Below are positions 6,160 to 10,970 of a stretch of 10,970 bases of DNA, in pieces. The DNA comes from TMED108 sp964386795. GTDB taxonomy: Bacteria > Fidelibacterota > Marinisomatia > Marinisomatales > TCS55. A program made the position numbers and the translations under genes. Under the pieces are notes generated by a model. The model made no database searches. It was not told where the DNA came from and was given only the letters and a program-made list of their open reading frames with translations. The stretch spans positions 1 to 10,970 of the forward strand of contig CAYLUE010000049.1 of the NCBI GenBank assembly GCA_964386795.1, read 5' to 3'. The first letter of the stretch is position 1. Every line of letters starts with the position of its first letter.

Positions 6160-6744
6160 TTATTTTTTATTTCTTTTGTCTTTAATAAACTCTTTCCTGC
6201 TCAATGCCTGATATTTTTTTGTGTCCCCCAAAAGTATGAGCTCATCATTATCAACGATTCTATGAGTATAAGAAGCCATTCTGCCACTTTTTGAACATAC
6301 AGCATGAACTTTTGTCACATACTCTGCTGTAGCAAGTAGGTTTGGCATTGGCCCAAAGGGCTTTCCCTTGAAGTCCATATCAAGTCCTGCAACTATAACT
6401 CTTTTTCCAGAATTGGCTAGTTGATTACAGACGTCAATTATATTCTCATCAAAAAACTGAGCTTCATCTATACCAATAACCTCAAACTTTTCTGATAGTT
6501 TTAAGATTTGAGAAGATTTTGATACCGGTTTAGATTTGATTGAATTTAAATCGTGGGAAGTTACTTTTTTCCTTCCATATCTTATGTCTTTTTTAGGTTT
6601 GAAAATTTTAACTTTTTGCTTTGCTATCTTTGCTCTTTTTACTCTCCTAATTAGCTCTTCCGTTTTACCTGAAAACATTGAGCCACAGATGACCTCAATC
6701 CATCCGACTCCATCCGCTTGATTAATTGACCTCTCTAAAAACAT
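6160..6744 (-). CDS. tdk: Thymidine kinase (type II, TK1-like)
   Basis: A 194-residue thymidine kinase that phosphorylates thymidine with ATP in the pyrimidine salvage pathway, in the cytoplasm. The P-loop GSMFSGKT is at 21-28, the catalytic Glu in GIDEAQFFDE at 94, and the flexible lasso region is represented by AVCSKSGRMASYTHR (148-162), followed by LLGDTKKYQALSR. The zinc site of human and many bacterial enzymes (four Cys/His) is not conserved: C150 remains, S153 stands at the second position, and the C-terminal CxxC/H pair is replaced by ALSRKEF. My recollection is that Bacteroidota enzymes often lack it too. The start MFLERSINQ leads directly into WIEVICGSMFSGKT with the length expected for the clade. 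It faces the sulfatase gene across an AT-rich spacer and is followed after one base by the alcohol dehydrogenase, with no obvious metabolic link. Confidence 0.95.
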   Translation of the reverse strand: MFLERSINQADGVGWIEVICGSMFSGKTEELIRRVKRAKIAKQKVKIFKPKKDIRYGRKKVTSHDLNSIKSKPVSKSSQILKLSEKFEVIGIDEAQFFDENIIDVCNQLANSGKRVIVAGLDMDFKGKPFGPMPNLLATAEYVTKVHAVCSKSGRMASYTHRIVDNDELILLGDTKKYQALSRKEFIKDKRNKK

Positions 6745-6894
6745 TTTTTGAGTTTTTAATAAATTAAATAAATAATTTTAAATAATGATTTTAATTTAAA
6801 TATTTAATTGAATAAATAAAAAAAAGATACACTCAGGCTAACATCTCCTGTTTTTTTTATATGAATTTTTTCAGGATAGTTGTAGGTTTGAAAA
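6745..6894. promoter_or_regulatory. Divergent AT-rich promoter region between thymidine kinase and sulfatase
   Basis: A 150-bp spacer, nearly pure A/T from 6745 to 6828, that must hold promoters for both directions. On the plus strand TAGGTTTG (6883-6890) matches TAnnTTTG but lies only 4 bases before the sulfatase ATG, so it would give a leaderless message; no TTTG is found about 20 bp upstream. The AGG within it could instead serve as a weak ribosome binding site. For the thymidine kinase direction no element stands out. The palindrome TTAAATATTTAA at 6796-6807 is likely chance in such composition. Confidence 0.4.
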
Positions 6895-8424
6895 ATGAAT
6901 AAACTAATTAGAGAAATTCAAAAGCTGGCATTCCTGTCTGCTTTACTATTTTTATCTGCATGTAACAACAATTCCAAAGAACTTGAAAAACCTAATATTT
7001 TGTGGATTTATTTAGAAGACACTTCTCCACTTTTAAATTGTTATGGTACATCAAATATATCAACCCCCAATATTGACAAGTTAGCAGAGGCCGGAATGAA
7101 ATTTACTAGGGCTATAATGCCAGCACCTGTATGTTCTGCCAGCCGATCAAGCATTATTACAGGTATGATGTCAACAACATTGGGTCTCCACAATCATCAT
7201 AGCTCTCGCACACAGAAATCAGCAATTTATCTCCCGGACAGCATTAAAACTATCCCAGAATTGTTTAAAGAAGTTGGATACTTCAGTTTCAATAATGGTA
7301 AAGACGATTATAATTTCAGCTATGACAGACGTGATCTTTATGAACAAGATTATTACGTTCATCCGTTATACGGCAAAAGCGGCAAACATCTGGAAATTTC
7401 TGAATTTAAGGGCAAAGAACCATTTTTTGGACAAATTCAGCTTTCTGGTGGCAAAGAGATTTTCTCTTCTAAATTTAAGGAAAAAGTAAATAATCCAGTG
7501 GATAGAAATAAGATAGTGCTTCCTCCATACCTTCCGGCTCATCCTGCAATAATTGAAGAATATGCAAACCATTTGGATGCCATACAAATAACAGATGAAA
7601 AAGTGGGTAAAATAATTGATGATCTAGCTGAGAACGAATTACTTGATAATACAATTATATTTTTCTTTTCAGACCATGGAATGCGAATGACTCGGCATAA
7701 ACAGTTTCTATATGAAGGCGGTTTACATGTCCCTCTTATCATTGCAGATTTTAGAAAATCCAAGGCAATTGAACCCGGCACGACTAACAATGAGCTAATA
7801 GGTGGAATTGATATTGGGCCTAGCTCGCTAGCAATGGCTGGAATCACTATACCAGAATACATGGAAGGTAGAAATCATTTTGATAATTCCTCAGAATCAA
7901 GAGAATATATAATTTCAACAAGAGATCGTTGTGATTTTACTATTGACAGAATTCGCTCTATTAGAACAAAGAAATATAAATATATCAGAAACTTCATGAC
8001 TGACAGACCCTATACCCAACTTACTTATATGGATGTTAATGGAGTTGAATTTGTAAAAGTTATGAAACAATTATATAATGCTAACAAGCTTGATTCGGTT
8101 CAAGCACGTTTTTTCTTAAATGAACGCCCCGAGGAGGAATTATATGACCTGATCGAAGACCCTTATGAAGTAACCAATCTTGCTGCCAGTCCCGAGTATG
8201 TAACTATCCTAAAGAAATACCAGAAAATTTTGAATGATTGGATAATGGAAACAAATGATAAAGGACAATTTCCAGAAAATGAGGAGGGACTAAAACTTAT
8301 GCTCGGAATATGGGGTAAGAATGCTATCAATATTGAATATGATCCATTAAGAGAGAAACACAAAGATTTAGAAGGATCGTTAATTGAATTTAAAACTCAA
8401 AAGAGGAAATTTATTGAGAATTAA
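6895..8424 (+). CDS. Sulfatase, lipoprotein (arylsulfatase/N-sulfoglucosamine sulfohydrolase-like)
   Basis: A 509-residue S1-type sulfatase that would hydrolyse sulfate esters or N-sulfo groups on polysaccharides, probably marine algal or glycosaminoglycan-like material. A lipoprotein signal ends in LSAC (Cys 23), placing it in the periplasm or on the outer membrane. The sulfatase signature is CSASR (80-84), where C80 must be converted to formylglycine; metal ligands include E41-D42 and D260-H261 in FFSDHGMRMTRHKQ, with K269 as catalytic-site lysine. The first metal pair is ED rather than DD, and the usual central HxPH motif is replaced by QLSGGKE (182-188). Both features bring to mind the sulfamidase-like S1_8 group. 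The C-terminal ELYDLIEDPYEVTNLAASP is the common sulfatase ending. No formylglycine-generating enzyme or SusC/D genes are in the window, so it is not visibly in a polysaccharide locus. Substrate is unknown. Confidence 0.92.
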   Translation: MNKLIREIQKLAFLSALLFLSACNNNSKELEKPNILWIYLEDTSPLLNCYGTSNISTPNIDKLAEAGMKFTRAIMPAPVCSASRSSIITGMMSTTLGLHNHHSSRTQKSAIYLPDSIKTIPELFKEVGYFSFNNGKDDYNFSYDRRDLYEQDYYVHPLYGKSGKHLEISEFKGKEPFFGQIQLSGGKEIFSSKFKEKVNNPVDRNKIVLPPYLPAHPAIIEEYANHLDAIQITDEKVGKIIDDLAENELLDNTIIFFFSDHGMRMTRHKQFLYEGGLHVPLIIADFRKSKAIEPGTTNNELIGGIDIGPSSLAMAGITIPEYMEGRNHFDNSSESREYIISTRDRCDFTIDRIRSIRTKKYKYIRNFMTDRPYTQLTYMDVNGVEFVKVMKQLYNANKLDSVQARFFLNERPEEELYDLIEDPYEVTNLAASPEYVTILKKYQKILNDWIMETNDKGQFPENEEGLKLMLGIWGKNAINIEYDPLREKHKDLEGSLIEFKTQKRKFIEN

Positions 8425-8471
8425 TAATCTAAAAATTTTTGTAAGTTAACCACTCCCCTTTTTAATTTTAA

Positions 8472-8499
8472 TTAGATGTTTTTATATTGTAGGTATAAT
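8472..8499 (+). promoter_or_regulatory. Candidate promoter of the methyltransferase gene
   Basis: TATAAT at 8494-8499 is a consensus -10 hexamer, with a poor -35 (TTAGAT, 8472-8477) 16 bp upstream. Transcription would start near 8506, about 23 nt before the ATG at 8529. In a Bacteroidota genome the standard element differs (TAnnTTTG), so this may be chance in AT-rich DNA. The rest of the 104-bp spacer after the sulfatase shows no strong terminator. Confidence 0.3.
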
Positions 8500-8528
8500 A
8501 AACATTGGCAACAATTTTAAAATAAACA

Positions 8529-9434
8529 ATGGCAGAAAAAAAAGATTTAGATTTTACTTATACCACTATTGACGAAATATTCCGTTTGAGTATGGGGGAA
8601 ACTGGAGATTATAGCGGAGCGAAATACGATGGTGATTTTTCAATGACTCTCGAAGATGCCCAGAAAGAAAAACACAAATTCATAGCTGATAGCCTCAATA
8701 TTTCTAAAGGAAGCAAAGTTCTTGACATGGCATGTGGTTGGGCTCCTTTTATGAGATATATTACACATGAAAGGTACGCAGAAAGTATAGGCTTGACGCT
8801 TTCACAAGGACAAGCAGATTCCTGTCAAAAGAATGGTTACGAGGTGATGGTAAAAGATTGTCGCTATGTAAAAAAAGAGGACTTTGGAACTTTTGATGCC
8901 ATTACCTGTATTGGGGGATTGGAGCATTTCTGTTCAGTAGAAGAATGGCAGGCAGGTAAACAGGAGCAAATTTATCAAGATTTTTTTAAAACGATCTTTG
9001 ATTTGTTACCAACTGGCGGTCGATTTTATATGCAGACTATGACCTTCGGTAAGAATATGATCGAATTTGAGGATCTAGACGTAAATGCTAAAGAAGGATC
9101 TGCAGCCCATATTATGGCGCTCATGGTAAAACAGTTTCCAGGTTCGTGGCTTCCGTATGGGCCCGAAATGGTCATTAAATGTGCAAAACCCGGATTCAAA
9201 TTAATTTCCCAAAGTAGTGGAAGACTAGATTATATTGAAACCATTACCCAATGGAAGAAGAAGTTCAGAAAATTTCATCTTAAAAAGTATTGGTTATATC
9301 TTTCACTTATTCCAAGATATTTCATAGACAAGGAATTTAGGCACCTAGTCTCTATTTTCAAAATAAGCCCCAACAAGGTATGCTTTGAAAAAGAGGTAAT
9401 GGATCATTACCGTTTAGTATTTGAAAAATTATGA
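8529..9434 (+). CDS. SAM-dependent methyltransferase, cyclopropane-fatty-acid-synthase-like
   Basis: A 301-residue class I methyltransferase most like the CFA/mycolic-acid cyclopropane synthase family, whose members transfer a methyl or methylene from S-adenosylmethionine, often to lipid chains. Visible are motif I KVLDMACGWAPF (63-74), the family-like GLTLSQGQ (88-95), ITCIGGLEHF (125-134) where the EH pair matches the family's FEHVG site, and a later LLPTGGRFYMQTMTFG corresponding to LKPGGR. Motif I has an Ala in place of the usual first Gly (DMACGWAPF against DIGCGWGG). The C-terminal third (about 225-301) is basic with aromatic residues (KKFRKFHLKKYWLYLSLIP), possibly a membrane-contacting part. 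No signal peptide. The start is set by the open frame; no Shine-Dalgarno sequence is seen. It follows the sulfatase by 104 bp and may have its own promoter. Substrate unknown; it could act on small molecules rather than lipids. Confidence 0.8.
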   Translation: MAEKKDLDFTYTTIDEIFRLSMGETGDYSGAKYDGDFSMTLEDAQKEKHKFIADSLNISKGSKVLDMACGWAPFMRYITHERYAESIGLTLSQGQADSCQKNGYEVMVKDCRYVKKEDFGTFDAITCIGGLEHFCSVEEWQAGKQEQIYQDFFKTIFDLLPTGGRFYMQTMTFGKNMIEFEDLDVNAKEGSAAHIMALMVKQFPGSWLPYGPEMVIKCAKPGFKLISQSSGRLDYIETITQWKKKFRKFHLKKYWLYLSLIPRYFIDKEFRHLVSIFKISPNKVCFEKEVMDHYRLVFEKL

Positions 9435-9473
9435 CCTGCTTGATACTTTTGTTTATATATTTATCTTGTTATT

Positions 9474-9514
9474 AGGAGTTAATTAATAAAGGGTTGGACG
9501 GGACTCCAACTCCT
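9474..9514. terminator. Hairpin between convergent genes, possible terminator
   Basis: GGGTTGGA (9491-9498) pairs with TCCAACTC (9505-9512) over a 6-nt loop (one G-U pair). A second, exclusive pairing joins AGGAGTT (9474-9480) to AACTCCT (9508-9514). On the minus strand the first hairpin lies 10 nt after the stop of the hydrolase gene and is followed by TTTATTAATTAA, a moderate U-rich tail; on the plus strand no U run follows. It is the best terminator candidate in the 88-bp spacer. Confidence 0.45.
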
Positions 9515-9522
9515 TAGATAAC

Positions 9523-10947
9523 TTATCTCTTTCCTTTTGGATTAGGAATGACAAATTTTGGAAAAGGATATTTATTCGGCAAGACAACTGTTCCTGTAGT
9601 AAAGCTTATAGATTCTTTTAATTCTTGACCAAAAATTATTTCAATAAAGTGTGCGGAATATCCAGAGACTGGATTGTCAATAGTGATAGAATATTTTCCG
9701 TCTTTGCTTTTTATGATCTCATCAGATTTCCAAGATTCCCCGACTTTATAAATTCTAAAGTCTCTCTCAGAATTGTTTATACTCCACTTCTTTATTTGAT
9801 AATCTGAAGAGGGGTCAACAGTTATACTAAACGTATTTTGATCTACACTCCATTCATAATTTGGAACCTCCTTTTTATTAATTGTATTATTATAAAAATT
9901 AATTAAATCATCAGTAACATATGTTCCATATAACCCATGCCCTGCATTAGGCAAATATTGTAAATGCTTTTCGCCAACTAAATCATCCCAGTAAAACTGC
10001 CATGAATCAGTAACAAAAAACTCATCACTAGAGGCGTTAATAATATATTTCGGCATATCTAGAGAGGACCTATAGGAATAGGGGTCAGTTATTTCGATAA
10101 GTTTTTCATACTCCTTTGATTCTGTCCAATTCATAATATCCTCTTTCACATAATCGTCTATAGCAGGTGACCATTCTCCATAGACCTTCCAATGGTGTTG
10201 GAATGATGGATATAGGTTGAGAAGATCAATTACCACAGGAGCAATTCCCATTACTCTATCATCAGCAATAGCAGTTGTCCAAGTTACCCAACCTCTTTTT
10301 GATGCGCCAGTTATAAAAAAGCTATCGACTGGATTATTAATCTCATCGCTAATTTCTTGTACTACATCCATTGCTCTCACAACAGCTCTTGTCATAGGAA
10401 ATCTTGGCAGCCATTCTAATTCTTTTGCTCCTCCTTCCAAAAACTGTCTCCATGAATATGCAATCAAATCATCTTCATAACGTCCTTCTTTACCATCTTC
10501 AGAAAAATCTATTGGCTGAAAAGGAATATTATTTATTTCAGAGATAATTGATTTGGTTTTTAAAGCAGCTTTTAAATATTGAGAATTGGTTTTTTTATTA
10601 CCATGATTGTCCCATGTGAAGTCTTGGGTTGATCCCGAACCAATCACCATCATAGAATTAGAATTATCTAAATCATCAGGAACTATTATAGAAACCCAAT
10701 GCCACCAATCATTTGAACTATCTTCAAAATTAGTTTTATCTAACCAAGATCCAGAAACCATTCTCACCTTATATTCCTTCCAGCCATCTCCTACAATTGT
10801 ATCAACCATATCATATCTATATGAGGGGTCTGTTATAGAAACATAATCTTTAATTAAGTTTTTTTCATTTTTTTGAGAGGAAGTTCTACATCCAATTAAA
10901 ACGAAGATTGATATAGCAAAAAAAGAATAAAGCAATTTTCTAGACAT
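9523..10947 (-). CDS. PhoPQ-activated pathogenicity-related (PqaA-like) alpha/beta hydrolase, lipoprotein
   Basis: A 474-residue protein of the PhoPQ_related/PqaA family, a group with an alpha/beta-hydrolase fold whose biochemical substrates are poorly known. A lipoprotein signal ends in LIGC (Cys 20), so it is probably anchored facing the periplasm or cell surface. Family-like landmarks are DDLIAYSWRQFL (159-170), WLPRFPMTRAVVRAMD (179-194), and the catalytic set: GASKRGW with nucleophile S216, Asp in NASSDEFF (D308) and NAGHGL (H337). The C-terminal 110 residues (about 365-474) are beta-rich, as in full-length members. Length fits the family. The start lies 23 bp from the window edge, with no Shine-Dalgarno sequence. 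It converges on the methyltransferase and has no visible operon partner here. The name comes from a PhoP/PhoQ-regulated Salmonella gene and says nothing of virulence in this organism; a role in processing peptides or polysaccharide-derived material is conceivable but not shown. Confidence 0.88.
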   Translation of the reverse strand: MSRKLLYSFFAISIFVLIGCRTSSQKNEKNLIKDYVSITDPSYRYDMVDTIVGDGWKEYKVRMVSGSWLDKTNFEDSSNDWWHWVSIIVPDDLDNSNSMMVIGSGSTQDFTWDNHGNKKTNSQYLKAALKTKSIISEINNIPFQPIDFSEDGKEGRYEDDLIAYSWRQFLEGGAKELEWLPRFPMTRAVVRAMDVVQEISDEINNPVDSFFITGASKRGWVTWTTAIADDRVMGIAPVVIDLLNLYPSFQHHWKVYGEWSPAIDDYVKEDIMNWTESKEYEKLIEITDPYSYRSSLDMPKYIINASSDEFFVTDSWQFYWDDLVGEKHLQYLPNAGHGLYGTYVTDDLINFYNNTINKKEVPNYEWSVDQNTFSITVDPSSDYQIKKWSINNSERDFRIYKVGESWKSDEIIKSKDGKYSITIDNPVSGYSAHFIEIIFGQELKESISFTTGTVVLPNKYPFPKFVIPNPKGKR

Positions 10948-10970
10948 GCAACAAATTAAAAAAAGTACCC

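Noticed and set aside
7539..7862. 107-codon minus-strand open frame inside the sulfatase gene
   Set aside because: Antisense shadow of the conserved DHG/GGLHVP part of the sulfatase, with no independent support.
9491..9512. Possible tRNA T-arm or tRNA fragment
   Set aside because: The stem-loop lacks the TTCRA loop and no acceptor, D or anticodon arm can be formed around it.
10217..10480. 87-codon plus-strand open frame inside the PqaA-like gene
   Set aside because: Antisense shadow of the catalytic region (GASKRGW) of the hydrolase; no leader or motif of its own.

Overview
The window is an AT-rich (roughly one third G+C by eye) stretch of bacterial genome, probably from an uncultured marine member of the Bacteroidota or a neighbouring lineage of the FCB group. 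The pointers are: a dipeptidyl-peptidase IV tail; a KorA with the gamma domain fused in front of the alpha domain; a thymidine kinase that opens with the Bacteroidota-like WIEVICGSMFSGKTEE block and has lost its zinc cysteines; a sulfatase lipoprotein; A-rich leaders without Shine-Dalgarno sequences; and two exact matches to the Bacteroidota -7 promoter element TAnnTTTG. A run of exactly 100 N at 5793-5892 marks a scaffold gap, so this is a draft assembly (metagenome or single cell).

Layout. At 1-204 (+) is the C-terminal end of a DPP IV family serine peptidase. It converges, with 5 bp between the stops, on a three-gene minus-strand operon (5149 down to 210): an iron-sulfur flavoprotein of the GltD/NAD(P)H oxidoreductase type, then korA (8-nt overlap), then korB (1-nt spacing). 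Together they look like a 2-oxoacid:ferredoxin oxidoreductase with its own NAD(P)H/ferredoxin electron-transfer partner. Upstream of the operon lies a 196-bp AT-rich region (5150-5345) with four copies of a dyad TTGTA-N3-TACAA. Further upstream, also on the minus strand, is a two-gene unit: thymidine kinase (6744-6160) followed after one base by a zinc alcohol dehydrogenase (6158-5346) interrupted by the N gap. A divergent AT-rich spacer (6745-6894) separates this from a plus-strand sulfatase lipoprotein (6895-8424) and a CFA-synthase-like methyltransferase (8529-9434). The latter converges on a minus-strand lipoprotein alpha/beta hydrolase of the PhoPQ-activated pathogenicity-related (PqaA) family (10947-9523).

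The most unusual thing here is the operon's first gene. The first 60 or so residues of the flavoprotein look like the N-terminal domain of phage-type tyrosine recombinases (DUF6538-like), joined in frame to a complete GltD-like/2x[4Fe-4S] protein. Directly upstream sits the repeated dyad array, with one dyad overlapping a TAnnTTTG promoter element. An integrase-derived DNA-binding domain on a redox flavoprotein next to an operator-like array invites the idea of a self-regulating or captured system. That link is inference; the domain resemblance and the repeats are visible in the sequence.
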